From Actinoplanes xinjiangensis (GTDB lineage Bacteria > Actinomycetota > Actinomycetes > Mycobacteriales > Micromonosporaceae), in contig NZ_QGGR01000026.1 in NCBI RefSeq assembly GCF_003148685.1, positions 58,012 to 122,011 of the forward strand: a stretch of 64,000 nucleotides of DNA, in the 5' to 3' direction. Numbering within the stretch: position 1 is the stretch's first letter; every line of letters begins with the position of its first letter. The notes under the pieces were generated by a model. It saw nothing but the letters and a program-made list of their open reading frames with translations. It was not told the origin of the DNA and did no database searches. This document shows positions 1 to 8,015 of this stretch, in pieces. A program made the translations under genes and the position numbers.

Positions 1-298
1 GGAGCTCGGGGGCGAGGCCGTCCTCGAGCTCCGCGATGGAGCGCTGGTGGATCTCCCGCAGCCGGCCGCGGCTGGCCTCGTCGAGCGGAGCGGCCCGCAC
101 CTCCTCGAGCAGCTGCTTGATCATGCTGCCGATGCGCATGACCTTCGCCGGCTGCTCGATGAGGTTGCCCGGCTCCTCCGGCGTCAGTGAGCCGTCCGAT
201 TCGACCGTGCCCATCGGGCGGCCGTCGGGGCCCACGACGATGACGGAGCCGTCTTCCTTGTGCTCAGTAGTGCGGGTGTCGTCGGTCATGCGATCCAT
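1..298 (-). CDS. bpa: Bacterial proteasome activator (Bpa/PafE family), C-terminus cut by window edge
   Basis: The reverse strand reads from ATG at 298 to the window edge with no stop; 99 residues are visible. The N-terminus (MDRMTDD, then VIVVGPDGRPMG) leads into a helical segment with QPAKVMRIGSMIKQLLEEV and LREIHQRSIAELEDGL, which I recognise as the DUF2587/Bpa family. Family members form rings that open the 20S proteasome gate for ATP-independent degradation in actinobacteria. The C-terminal proteasome-docking motif lies outside the window. A second in-frame ATG at 289 is a possible start. Confidence 0.85.
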   Translation of the reverse strand, partial: MDRMTDDTRTTEHKEDGSVIVVGPDGRPMGTVESDGSLTPEEPGNLIEQPAKVMRIGSMIKQLLEEVRAAPLDEASRGRLREIHQRSIAELEDGLAPEL

Positions 299-340
299 CT
301 TTGCGCACGCCTTCGACCGATGCTCGTGTGGTTGGTGAGT

Positions 341-1171
341 TCAGGGACGCAGTTCGGCGACGGCACACTTGACGCTTCCGCCACCGCGCTTGAGCTCGGA
401 CAGGTCCACGTGAACCGGGAGGTATCCGGCGTTGCGCACCTTGCGCCCCATCGCCACGGCCTCGGTGTTGAGGATCACGTTCCGGCCGTCGCTGACCAGA
501 TTCAGGCCGAAGGCCTCGGCATCCTCGCGGTCGGCCAGCACCGCATCCGGGAAGAGCTGGGCCAGCACCCGCTGAGAGGCCGGGGAGAAGGCGCCGGGGT
601 AGTAGGTGACATGCCGGTCATCCAGGGCGGCGAGCGCGGTGTCCAGGTGGTAGAAGGCCGGGTCGACCAGGCGCAGCGAGACCACCGGGCGGCCAAGCAC
701 CTCCTGGGCCTCGGCGTGGGCGGACGGCTCGGTGCGGAAGCCGTAGCCGGCGAGGACGATGCCGCCGTACGCGCCGGGCAGGTACGCGAAGTCGCCCTCA
801 CCCTCGTTGACGTGCTCCGGGGCGATGAACTTCCAGGTCTCCTCGGCCAGGTAGAACGCCTGGTGCGCAACGGCCTCGGCGGCGCGCTGCGGGTAGAGGA
901 AACGGGCGCCGTAGACGGTGCCGTCGACGGAGAAGGCGCCGTTCGCGGAGTAGACCATGTCCGGCAGGCCCGGCTCCGGGTCCAGGACGTGCACGACGTG
1001 ACCGAGGCCGGTGAGCGTGGTGCGGAGTTGCTCCCACTGCTTCAGCGCCAGGCCTGCGTCGACCGCGACAGTGGTGTCCATCCAGGGGTTGATGGCGTAC
1101 TCGACCGTGAAATGCTCCGGGGGACACATCAGATATGTCCTGGTTCGCGGCAAGCGCTCCGTGTAGCTCAT
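341..1171 (-). CDS. Dimethylargininase / amidinotransferase-fold hydrolase
   Basis: A 276-residue protein of the guanidino-modifying (pentein) superfamily, close to N-dimethylarginine dimethylaminohydrolases and ornithine-producing arginine hydrolases. Visible catalytic features are the acidic EGEGDF segment near residue 124, the His in FYHLDTAL, and the C-terminal nucleophile Cys in GGGSVKCAVAEL. It would convert an arginine derivative to citrulline plus an amine. The gene is divergent from an Lrp-family regulator, the usual arrangement for amino-acid catabolic enzymes, which suggests arginine-responsive control. TACTCT lies 8 nt upstream of the ATG, so the message is probably near-leaderless. 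Substrate (arginine or methylarginine) cannot be decided here. Confidence 0.85.
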   Translation of the reverse strand: MSYTERLPRTRTYLMCPPEHFTVEYAINPWMDTTVAVDAGLALKQWEQLRTTLTGLGHVVHVLDPEPGLPDMVYSANGAFSVDGTVYGARFLYPQRAAEAVAHQAFYLAEETWKFIAPEHVNEGEGDFAYLPGAYGGIVLAGYGFRTEPSAHAEAQEVLGRPVVSLRLVDPAFYHLDTALAALDDRHVTYYPGAFSPASQRVLAQLFPDAVLADREDAEAFGLNLVSDGRNVILNTEAVAMGRKVRNAGYLPVHVDLSELKRGGGSVKCAVAELRP

Positions 1172-1239
1172 GAGGTTAAAGAGTAGGTAGGCTGCGTTGC
1201 AGCAAACAGCTCTGAATATTGCTCCTCGGAGGCGAATCG
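1172..1239. promoter_or_regulatory. Divergent promoter region between the hydrolase and Lrp genes
   Basis: This 68-bp gap must hold both promoters. It contains a short inverted repeat TTGC-A-GCAA (about 1197-1205) and the AT-rich GAATATT (1214-1220), plausible Lrp binding elements, and the GGAGG ribosome site (1228-1232) of the regulator. Assignment as an operator is an inference from position. Confidence 0.4.
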
Positions 1240-1701
1240 TTGCAGATGGACGCCGTCGACCAGCGAATCATTGCGCTGCTCGTCGCCGATGCCCGCGCTT
1301 CGTATGCCGAGATCGGCGCCAAGGTCTCGCTGTCGGCTCCCGCGGTGAAGAGACGTGTCGATCGACTTCGATCCACCGGGGTGATCAAGGGATTTACGGC
1401 CGTCATCGAGCCGTCCGCGGTCGGCTGGACCACCGAGGCGTTCGTTGAGCTCTTCTGCACCGGGCGGACCACACCGGCACAGATCACCGTGGCCACCCGC
1501 CGGCACCCCGAAGTGGTCGGCGCCTACACGGTCTCCGGGCAGGCGGACGCGCTGGTACACCTGCGGGCCGCCGACATCGGGCACCTCGAGCAGGCACTGG
1601 AGCGGCTGCGGGCGGAGCCGTTCGTGACCTCCACCCGCAGCATGGTCGTGCTGTCGCGGCTGGTCGAGACACCGACCGCGATCCCGCCGGTGACTCCCTA
1701 G
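1240..1701 (+). CDS. Lrp/AsnC family transcriptional regulator
   Basis: About 153 residues: an N-terminal HTH (MDAVDQRIIALLVADARASYAEIG, then VKRRVDRLRSTGVIKGF) followed by an AsnC/RAM ligand-binding domain (VVGAYTVSGQADALVHL). TTG 1240 is chosen because GGAGG at 1228-1232 sits 7 nt before it; ATG 1246 is 13 nt away and is the alternative. The resulting MQMDAVDQ start fits the usual Lrp N-terminus. It is divergent from the arginine-type hydrolase and probably controls it in response to an amino acid. Its stop overlaps the stop of the convergent YbjN-like gene within one CTAG. Confidence 0.9.
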   Translation: MQMDAVDQRIIALLVADARASYAEIGAKVSLSAPAVKRRVDRLRSTGVIKGFTAVIEPSAVGWTTEAFVELFCTGRTTPAQITVATRRHPEVVGAYTVSGQADALVHLRAADIGHLEQALERLRAEPFVTSTRSMVVLSRLVETPTAIPPVTP

Positions 1702-2780
1702 AGATACATCCCCGGGCGGTGACCCTCGTTGTCCTCCGCCTTCGGGGCGGCCGGCTTGTCACCCTCGCCGAAGAACCGTTTGCCCCCGAACTCGCCGTGC
1801 AACCGGTCGTCCAGCTCGTCGGCGAGCCCCGTCATCACCTGCACCGCCAGCATCAGATGGGTCGGCTGGAAGTTGCGGCCGAACACCGGGATCGACGCCC
1901 ACACCGTGTCCTGCGCGCAGTAGAGCCGGCCGATCGGCATGCGATTGGTCAGCTCGGAGAGCTTCACGTAGAGCTGCTCGGTCGGCTCCACCTCGGTGAG
2001 GATCGGGGAGAAGACGTCGACCAGGGGCGGGTTGTCACGCACCCGGACGAAGACCATCGCCGAGCCGGCCCGGATACCGATGTCACCGTCGGTGTCGACC
2101 TGAAGCTGGTCGACGGTGGTCTTGGACATGGTTGCCACCACCGTACGGACCCGCTCGTCCAGCGGCACCACGTCCTCGGCGACGCCGGCCAGCGCCCGTT
2201 CCAGGGCATCGCCGTCACTCAGCGCGTCCAGGGCGAGCTCGATGCTCGGCTCGTGCCGGGCGGTGCCCAGCGGGCTGGCGTCGATCGGCTCGTCCTCGTC
2301 GTCGTGCACCAGGTAGACGAGGAACGCCGGGTGCGGCGCGCCGTAGACGTCCCGCAGCGTCCGCGTGACGGCGGTGGCCAGCGGGGTGACCTTGTCCTGC
2401 GAGGTGCGCATGCCGAACGAGTCACCCGACCCGGCCAGCACACCGGGCGGCGACCAGCCGAGCGCGACCAGGTCGGCGACGGCCGCCCGATCCATCCGAT
2501 ACTCCTGGGGGAGAGCCGCGTTGCCGACCGCGAGTGCCTCGACGACACCGTCGGCCAGAACCCGGATGCTCACCGAGTAGACCGCCGTACCGGTACCGGA
2601 AGCGGTGGGGTCGAGGGTCACGTCGACATATGACCCCGGGGCCAGCGTCGGCAGCAGCCCGGCCAGGGCACTGGCGAACTCCCGCCAGGCCTGGGTGACC
2701 TTGGCCCGTAGGTCGGCCGTGGTCGGCTCGTCGAGCAGCACGCCCTCGTGTGTCTCGCCCGCGGCGCCTTCTGCCGTCAT
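1698..2780 (-). CDS. YbjN-like (T3SS-chaperone fold) protein
   Basis: A 360-residue cytoplasmic protein with no signal or membrane segment. The C-terminal half (roughly residues 200-330, from ERVRTVVATMSKTTVDQLQVD to LMLAVQVMTGLADELDDRL) has the look of the YbjN/type III secretion chaperone-like domain that is common and often duplicated in actinobacteria. The N-terminal half is a second, diverged domain. Function is unknown; the fold is associated with peptide binding. GGAGG lies 7 nt upstream of the ATG. The gene converges on the Lrp gene with overlapping stops. Confidence 0.7.
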   Translation of the reverse strand: MTAEGAAGETHEGVLLDEPTTADLRAKVTQAWREFASALAGLLPTLAPGSYVDVTLDPTASGTGTAVYSVSIRVLADGVVEALAVGNAALPQEYRMDRAAVADLVALGWSPPGVLAGSGDSFGMRTSQDKVTPLATAVTRTLRDVYGAPHPAFLVYLVHDDEDEPIDASPLGTARHEPSIELALDALSDGDALERALAGVAEDVVPLDERVRTVVATMSKTTVDQLQVDTDGDIGIRAGSAMVFVRVRDNPPLVDVFSPILTEVEPTEQLYVKLSELTNRMPIGRLYCAQDTVWASIPVFGRNFQPTHLMLAVQVMTGLADELDDRLHGEFGGKRFFGEGDKPAAPKAEDNEGHRPGMYL

Positions 2781-2890
2781 GATCGCACCTCCGTTCCCGT
2801 CACCCTATCGAGCGGCGACGGGCCGTGGACGCCCGTCCCATCCCTATCCCGAATGTCCAGGGTGGAAGCCGGATCGGCGGCCCTTCGACA

Positions 2891-3130
2891 TCAGGTGCCG
2901 GGCTCGGCGCGGCGCAGAGCCAGAGCGCTGATCCGGGCCGCTGCCTCGCCCGGGTCCGCACCGGCGCCGACGGCGAGCCCCAGCAGGTACGCCGAAACCG
3001 GCGCCCCCGGCCGCAGGACGTTGTGCGCCACATCACGGGCCACGTCGAGCACGTCTTTCACCGGCACCGCGACCCCGTCGAGCCCCAACTCGGCGCTGAC
3101 CTCGGCGACCCAGTCGTCCATCTCGCTCAT
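2891..3130 (-). CDS. DUF6457 protein, partner of MobA
   Basis: A 79-residue helical protein (MSEMDDWVAEVSAELGLDG, then VLDVARDVAHNVLRPGAPVSAYLLGLAVG). It matches my recollection of the small DUF6457 family that accompanies or is fused to MobA in actinobacteria. ATG 3130 overlaps the mobA stop as ATGA, so translation is coupled to mobA. A GTG at 3139 is a longer alternative start. A role in molybdenum cofactor maturation is inferred from this linkage only. Confidence 0.7.
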   Translation of the reverse strand: MSEMDDWVAEVSAELGLDGVAVPVKDVLDVARDVAHNVLRPGAPVSAYLLGLAVGAGADPGEAAARISALALRRAEPGT

Positions 3131-3726
3131 CGGGCCCACTCCTCCGCGGTCCGCAGGTCATCGTCGGTGTCGCAGTCGAACCACGGCGGCGGTCCCGGCC
3201 GCCGCCAGGACACCTCGGCCACCCGGGCGTGCTCCAGCAGCGCACGGACCGGTGCGCCGGTCAGCCCGCCCCGCGCCTCGGCGACCCGGCCGAGTGCGGC
3301 CCGCAGCCCGGCCGTCCGCCACACCCCGCAGAGCGTCTGGAGGTGCCCGTCGGTGTCCCGGTAGACCGCGCCCTCCATCGGCGCCGACTCCAGAGTGAGT
3401 CGGAGGACATCGACCGCCTCGCCGGTCAGCAACGGCAGGTCGGCGGCGAGCAGAGCGGTGTAGGTGATGTGCGGGGGCACCAGGGCCAGGCCCGCGGAGG
3501 CGGCCGCAACCGGCCCACCACCAGCGGGTTCCTCCCTGGTGACGTGCACCGGAACCGGGAAGTCGGCAGGTATTCGCCCGACCACGATCCGGGGGTCGGC
3601 GTCGTGCACCGCCGCCAGGACCCGGGTGAGCATCGATTGGCCGGCCACCGTCAGGGTCGGCTTGTCGGCACCGCCCATTCGCCGTGCCGCACCACCGGCC
3701 AAGACCACCGCCGCGAATCCCCCCAC
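3127..3726 (-). CDS. mobA: Molybdenum cofactor guanylyltransferase
   Basis: A 199-residue nucleotidyltransferase that would attach GMP to molybdopterin to make the bis-MGD cofactor of DMSO-reductase-family enzymes such as formate dehydrogenase. The N-terminus has FAAVVLAGGAARRMGGADKPTL, with the GTP-binding LAGG..RMGG..K signature, and residues near 90 show LLAADLPLL with the metal-binding Asp. GTG 3726 is chosen over upstream in-frame starts because it lines up with the family N-terminus and lies 6 nt after a TACGGT -10 element (3733-3738), implying a leaderless mRNA. It forms an operon with the DUF6457 gene and is divergent from fdhD. Confidence 0.9.
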   Translation of the reverse strand: MGGFAAVVLAGGAARRMGGADKPTLTVAGQSMLTRVLAAVHDADPRIVVGRIPADFPVPVHVTREEPAGGGPVAAASAGLALVPPHITYTALLAADLPLLTGEAVDVLRLTLESAPMEGAVYRDTDGHLQTLCGVWRTAGLRAALGRVAEARGGLTGAPVRALLEHARVAEVSWRRPGPPPWFDCDTDDDLRTAEEWAR

Positions 3727-3732
3727 GTGAGT

Positions 3733-3738
3733 ACCGTA
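3733..3738 (-). promoter_or_regulatory. -10 element of the leaderless mobA promoter
   Basis: TACGGT on the minus strand, 6 nt upstream of GTG 3726. The spacing leaves no room for a ribosome binding site and decides the mobA start. Confidence 0.5.
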
Positions 3739-3796
3739 TCCCGAGTGGGTGGCGGGTGTGACCACGCGTTCGGTTCGACGCCTTCGGGGGACCCCG

Positions 3797-3802
3797 TAAG
3801 CT
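3797..3802 (+). promoter_or_regulatory. -10 element of the leaderless fdhD promoter
   Basis: TAAGCT, 6 nt upstream of ATG 3809. The same TAAGCT-CCCG-x-T-ATG arrangement occurs upstream of moaC (25959-25973, minus strand). Confidence 0.5.
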
Positions 3803-3808
3803 CCCGCT

Positions 3809-4636
3809 ATGAGCAGGACCGCCACTCGCCGCACGGTGGTGACCATCGATGTCACCACGCCGTCCGGCAGCCGGATCCGCCAGGATCACCTCGCCGCCGA
3901 GGAGCCGCTGGAGATCCGGGTGCGCAAGCGGCCGCTCGCAGTGACCATGCGCACACCCGGTCACGACATCGATCTGGCGATGGGGTTCCTGCTCAGCGAG
4001 GGCATCATCGGCGAGGCCACGGACGTGACTACGGCACAGCTCTGCGCCGGCACGGACACGCCCAACACGCACAACGTGGTGGATGTGGTCCTCGACCCCG
4101 GTGTGCCGCCGCCGGAGACCGATCCGAGCCGCAACTTCTACACCACCAGTTCGTGCGGGGTGTGCGGGAAGGCCAGCATCGACGCGGTGCGGACCCGGTC
4201 GCGTTTCGACGTCGCCGGTGACCCGCTGGAGATCCCGGCGATGACGCTGGCCGGGTTGCCGGCCAAACTCCGCGCCGCGCAGCGCACCTTCGACCGGACC
4301 GGGGGCCTGCACGCCGCCGGCCTGTTCACCGCGGCCGGTGACCTGCTGGTGCTGCGTGAGGACGTGGGCCGGCACAACGCGGTCGACAAGGTGCTCGGCT
4401 GGGCGCTGCGGGAGGGCCGGCTGCCGTTGACCGGGCACGTGCTGCTGGTGTCCGGCCGGGCCAGTTTCGAGCTCACCCAGAAAGCCTGGATGGCCGGGTT
4501 GCCGCTGCTGGCGGCGGTCTCCGCGCCCAGCACCCTGGCGGTGGAGCTGGCCGAGGAATCCGGCATGACACTTGTCGGATTCCTCCGCGAACCGAAGATG
4601 AACATCTATTCCGGGGCTCATCGCGTCACCGTCTGA
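3809..4636 (+). CDS. fdhD: Formate dehydrogenase accessory sulfurtransferase FdhD
   Basis: A 275-residue protein. FdhD takes sulfur from a cysteine desulfurase and passes it to the Mo-bisMGD cofactor of formate dehydrogenase. Diagnostic features: EEPLEIRV near residue 33, the catalytic SCGVCGK Cys-X2-Cys near residue 113, GGLHAAGLF, the EDVGRHNAVDK box and VSGRASFELTQKA. It is divergent from mobA, consistent with a shared cofactor pathway, but no formate dehydrogenase gene lies in the window. Start ATG 3809 is supported by the -10 element 6 nt upstream. Confidence 0.95.
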   Translation: MSRTATRRTVVTIDVTTPSGSRIRQDHLAAEEPLEIRVRKRPLAVTMRTPGHDIDLAMGFLLSEGIIGEATDVTTAQLCAGTDTPNTHNVVDVVLDPGVPPPETDPSRNFYTTSSCGVCGKASIDAVRTRSRFDVAGDPLEIPAMTLAGLPAKLRAAQRTFDRTGGLHAAGLFTAAGDLLVLREDVGRHNAVDKVLGWALREGRLPLTGHVLLVSGRASFELTQKAWMAGLPLLAAVSAPSTLAVELAEESGMTLVGFLREPKMNIYSGAHRVTV

Positions 4637-4674
4637 CCAGTTGTCGTTAACCCGCGTCGCCAACGCTTCGACGC

Positions 4675-6315
4675 ATGCCGATCTCTCGCCGCACCCTGCT
4701 GACCTCGGCGGCCGGTGCCGCCACCGTCATCCCGCTGTCCGGCGCCGTCACGCCGAGCCGGGGCCCGCTACAGACCGACCCGTTCACGCTGGGCGTCGCC
4801 TCCGGTGACCCGTCCCCGGACGGTTTCGTGCTGTGGACCCGCCTCGCCCCGTCACCACTGGCCGAGGACGGTCTCGGCGGCATGCCGTACCGAACCGTGC
4901 CGGTGATCTGGGAACTCGCCGCCGACGAACGGTTCCGCAAGGTCGTCCGCCGGGGTGTCACCACGGCCCGGCCGGACCGCGCGCACAGCGTGCACGTCGA
5001 ACTGGACGGGCTCGCGCCGGGCCGGGAGTTCTTCTACCGGTTCCGCGCCGAGCGCTGGATCTCGCCGGTGGGCCGGACCCGTACCGCGCCGGCGCGGTGG
5101 GCCCGTGAGGCGGCTCTGTCGATGGCGTTCGTGTCCTGCTCCCAGTTCGAGCACGGATACTTCACCGCCTACCGCCGGCTGGCCGAGGACGCACCGGACC
5201 TGATCCTGCACTTGGGCGACTACCAGTACGAGTACGCCCCCGACACCTACAACATCCCCGGCGGCAATCCGCGCGACCACCAGGGCCCGGAGACCGTGAC
5301 GCTGGCGAACTACCGGCAGCGGCATGCCCAGTACAAGACCGACCCGGATCTTCAGGCGGCACACGCGGTCGCTCCGTGGGCGGTGGTGTGGGACGACCAC
5401 GAGGCCGAGAACAACTGGGCCGACGAGGTGCCCGAGCAGCCCGACCCGAACTTCCTCACCCGCCGTGCCGCCGCGTTCCAGGCGTACTACGAGAACATGC
5501 CGCTGCGCCGGACCTCGGTTCCGAAGGGCATCGACATGCAGCTCTACCGGCGGTTGCACTGGGGCCGGCTGGCCACCTTCCACATGCTCGACACCCGCCA
5601 GTACCGCGACGACCAGGGCTGCGGTGACGGCTACAAGGACTGTCCCGCCGCCTCCGACCCGGCCCGCACCATCACCGGCGCCGAGCAGGAGGCCTGGCTG
5701 CTCGACGGTTTCCGCCGCTCCACCGCGCGCTGGGACATCCTCGGCCAGCAGGTCTTCTTCGGGCAGCGGGACAACGCCTCCGGCCCGCAGAAGGTGCTCA
5801 GCATGGACTCGTGGGACGGATACCAGGCCTCCCGGGACCGGATCACCCGTGGCTGGGTGGACGCCGGTGTCCGCAACCCGGTGGTGCTCACCGGGGACGT
5901 GCACGCGCACTGGGCCGACGACCTCAAGCTGGACTGGAACGACCCGACCTCGCGGACGGTCGGCACCGAACTGGTCTGCTCGTCCATCACCTCCGGCGGT
6001 GACGGGGCCGACGTGGCGAGCGGCAACCACAGCTGGGCGGCGTGGAACCCGCACCTGCGCTTCTACAACAACCAGCGCGGTTACGTCCGTACCCGGATCA
6101 CCGGGGAGTCGCTGACCGCCGACTTCGTGGTGCTGCCGTACGTGACGACGCCGGGTGCCGCGGCACACACCCGGGCCACCTTCGTGATCGAGGACCGGGT
6201 GCCCGGCCTGCATCAGATCGCGGACAGCCCGACGCCGTCGGCGGCGCTGCGCTCGGCCGGTGAGCCGGTCGATCTCGGGGCGGAGACGGTCCGGCAGGAG
6301 ACCGAGCGTCCCTGA
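4675..6315 (+). CDS. phoD: PhoD-family alkaline phosphatase, Tat-exported
   Basis: A 546-residue secreted phosphatase/phosphodiesterase. The N-terminus carries a twin-arginine signal (SRRTLLTSAAGAATVIPLSG). A Fe3+ purple-phosphatase-like N-terminal domain (to about residue 135) precedes the metallophosphatase domain with VSCSQFEHGY, LHLGDYQYEY, VWDDHEAENNW and LTGDVHAHW, the usual PhoD metal ligands. It would release phosphate from phosphodiesters or teichoic acids outside the cell. Just upstream, GTTAACCCGCG (about 4646-4656) loosely resembles one repeat of an actinobacterial PHO box; that is weak. The 38-bp gap after fdhD leaves open a shared transcript. Confidence 0.93.
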   Translation: MPISRRTLLTSAAGAATVIPLSGAVTPSRGPLQTDPFTLGVASGDPSPDGFVLWTRLAPSPLAEDGLGGMPYRTVPVIWELAADERFRKVVRRGVTTARPDRAHSVHVELDGLAPGREFFYRFRAERWISPVGRTRTAPARWAREAALSMAFVSCSQFEHGYFTAYRRLAEDAPDLILHLGDYQYEYAPDTYNIPGGNPRDHQGPETVTLANYRQRHAQYKTDPDLQAAHAVAPWAVVWDDHEAENNWADEVPEQPDPNFLTRRAAAFQAYYENMPLRRTSVPKGIDMQLYRRLHWGRLATFHMLDTRQYRDDQGCGDGYKDCPAASDPARTITGAEQEAWLLDGFRRSTARWDILGQQVFFGQRDNASGPQKVLSMDSWDGYQASRDRITRGWVDAGVRNPVVLTGDVHAHWADDLKLDWNDPTSRTVGTELVCSSITSGGDGADVASGNHSWAAWNPHLRFYNNQRGYVRTRITGESLTADFVVLPYVTTPGAAAHTRATFVIEDRVPGLHQIADSPTPSAALRSAGEPVDLGAETVRQETERP

Positions 6316-6323
6316 CCCTCCGG

Positions 6324-7304
6324 TCATCGCCGCCACCGCCGCACCATGTCCGGGGAGATGGCGAACCCGAGCAGTTGGTGCAGCATGCCGGCGAGCTGGT
6401 GGCCGGGCTCGGCGTCGAGGGCCCGGTCCACCGCGACCCGGGCCAGCGCGCCACGCCCCAGCTGCCAGGCGGTGAAGCCGAGCAGGCAGGCGGGCGCCGG
6501 AACATACACCGGCTCGACCCGGCGCAGCACGTCGGTCCAGAGGCCGACCCGCCACTCCTGCGGGCCGGCCCGGTCGACGGCGTAGTCCTCCACCGCGCGG
6601 TCGGTCAGCAGCACCCCGAGCCAGGCCGTCTCGGCGTCGGTGAGGACACCGCCGGAGCGGTAACGCTTCTCGGCCTCACGGACGGCGAGACGGCCGGCCT
6701 GCCGGACCCGTTTGGTGACCCCGTCGCCCTCCAGGAGGCCGTTGAAACGGCTGCGGGCGTGCTCGGTGGCGACGACCATCACGGCGCGCGCCGGCCCGTC
6801 CACCGGCGACAGCTGGGCGACCAGGTCACGGCGACTGGGCAGGGCCACCTGACCGAGGTAGGTCGCCTCGGCCGCGATCACGCTGTCCGACGGCAGGCAG
6901 GGTGTGCCCTCCGCCGGGCAGCAGGCCGGGTCGTCACACACATACGACCACCAGCGCCCCTCATGCACCCGGAGCACGTCGTCGATCTCGACCCCCACGG
7001 CCCGCAACGCCTCGGCGACCCGTACCACGGTCGGGGTGACCTGCTCCCGCGGGCCGTAGCCGACGATCACCACGAGATCCGGCTCCTGCCGCAGCACCCC
7101 GGCGGCCACCTCGCGCACCCCGGTCCGGATGTCCGTCTCGTCGAAGCCGGGCGGCGGGAGGTCGAAACACGCGCCGAAGTCGAGCTGGTGATCGCGCATG
7201 CCGACCACCGCGACGGTCTCGTGCGGGTGGTAACCCATCAGGTACGGCAGGACCGCGACGAGTTCGGCGGAGTTGCGGACGACGAGGGTGGTGTCGGCTC
7301 TCAT
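6324..7304 (-). CDS. DUF4192 domain protein
   Basis: A 326-residue protein with the typical DUF4192 opening (NSAELVAVLPYLMGYHPHET, VAVVGMR) and the GRWWSYVCDDPACCPAEGTP segment near residue 140 that recurs in the family. The function of DUF4192 proteins is unknown; they are mostly actinobacterial. ATG 7304 is chosen because the domain starts right after it and CACGCT lies 7 nt upstream, compatible with a leaderless mRNA. The gene ends 8 nt from the convergent phoD stop. Confidence 0.85.
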   Translation of the reverse strand: MRADTTLVVRNSAELVAVLPYLMGYHPHETVAVVGMRDHQLDFGACFDLPPPGFDETDIRTGVREVAAGVLRQEPDLVVIVGYGPREQVTPTVVRVAEALRAVGVEIDDVLRVHEGRWWSYVCDDPACCPAEGTPCLPSDSVIAAEATYLGQVALPSRRDLVAQLSPVDGPARAVMVVATEHARSRFNGLLEGDGVTKRVRQAGRLAVREAEKRYRSGGVLTDAETAWLGVLLTDRAVEDYAVDRAGPQEWRVGLWTDVLRRVEPVYVPAPACLLGFTAWQLGRGALARVAVDRALDAEPGHQLAGMLHQLLGFAISPDMVRRWRR

Positions 7305-7355
7305 GCCGGCCAGCGTGGCCGCCCGGCGAACCTCGCCGCAGGGCCGGATCCGAAC

Positions 7356-7384
7356 CTGTGGACGACACGCCGGTTCGTCCACAG
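7356..7384. repeat. Inverted repeat with CTGTGGACG/CGTCCACAG arms
   Basis: Perfect 9-bp arms (7356-7364 and 7376-7384) flank an 11-nt loop in the gap upstream of the DUF4192 gene and downstream of the acetyltransferase. It could end acetyltransferase transcription or act as an operator. There is no clear T-run. Confidence 0.5.
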
Positions 7385-7458
7385 TCTCCGAACGGGGAAT
7401 CCCTGGTGAACGGTTTCTACGACGCGGTCCTGCGACGCGTTTCTCTACGACGCGTTCG

Positions 7459-7959
7459 CTACGACCGGAAGGGCAACTCGTGCAACTCCAGGCCGTGGTG
7501 CCGGGGGTGGGTGTGCCGTTCCAGATCCATCGTCAGCTCGATCGACGAGACCACGTCGTACCCGGCCGCGTGCAGACTCCGGATCGCGTCGATGTTGCGC
7601 GACTCCGGAGAGATGGTCAGCGCGGTCATGTTGCGGTGCTTCGCCTCGGCCGCGACGTGTTGCAGCAGCTTGCGGCCGACGCCCTTGTGCCGGTGCGTGA
7701 TGGTCACGACGACCGGGTCCACTTCGCCGGCCCGGCCCCGCATGATCAATCCGACCATCCCGATCACCCCGTCGTCGGCGTGGTCGGCCACCCACAGTCC
7801 GGAGAGGTCCAGCCGGGTGAGGTACTCCTCGAACCCGGCGCCACCGTCGTCCCGATGCTCGCCGTACATCTCGTTGTGTTGACGGGAAAGCTCTGCCCAC
7901 AGACGCCGGCACGCGGAGTGATCACTCGGCCGGTACGAGCGCACGACGACAGGGGTCAT
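7459..7959 (-). CDS. GNAT family N-acetyltransferase
   Basis: A 166-residue acetyltransferase. The acetyl-CoA binding core is visible (DPVVVTITHRHKGVGRKLLQ, with the R/Q-x-x-G-x-G/A motif as HKGVGRK), followed by LTISPESRNIDAIRSLHAAGYD, the usual beta-bulge helix. Substrate is unknown. CAAGAT (7966-7971, minus strand) lies 6 nt upstream of the ATG, so the mRNA looks leaderless. It is divergent from the fructosamine kinase gene, whose own CAAGAT lies only 32 bp away. Confidence 0.85.
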   Translation of the reverse strand: MTPVVVRSYRPSDHSACRRLWAELSRQHNEMYGEHRDDGGAGFEEYLTRLDLSGLWVADHADDGVIGMVGLIMRGRAGEVDPVVVTITHRHKGVGRKLLQHVAAEAKHRNMTALTISPESRNIDAIRSLHAAGYDVVSSIELTMDLERHTHPRHHGLELHELPFRS

Positions 7960-8003
7960 GTCGCCATCTTGCCTCTAAATGGAGACGTACGTCACGGGAA
8001 GCG

Positions 8004-8009
8004 CAAGAT
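8004..8009 (+). promoter_or_regulatory. -10 element of the leaderless fructosamine kinase gene
   Basis: CAAGAT ends 6 nt before GTG 8016. This supports the GTG over ATG 8022. Confidence 0.45.
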
Positions 8010-8015
8010 AACCGG

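Noticed and set aside
4640..4674. Duplicated PHO box before phoD
   Set aside because: One 11-nt unit loosely fits the actinobacterial PHO box, but the adjacent repeat does not.
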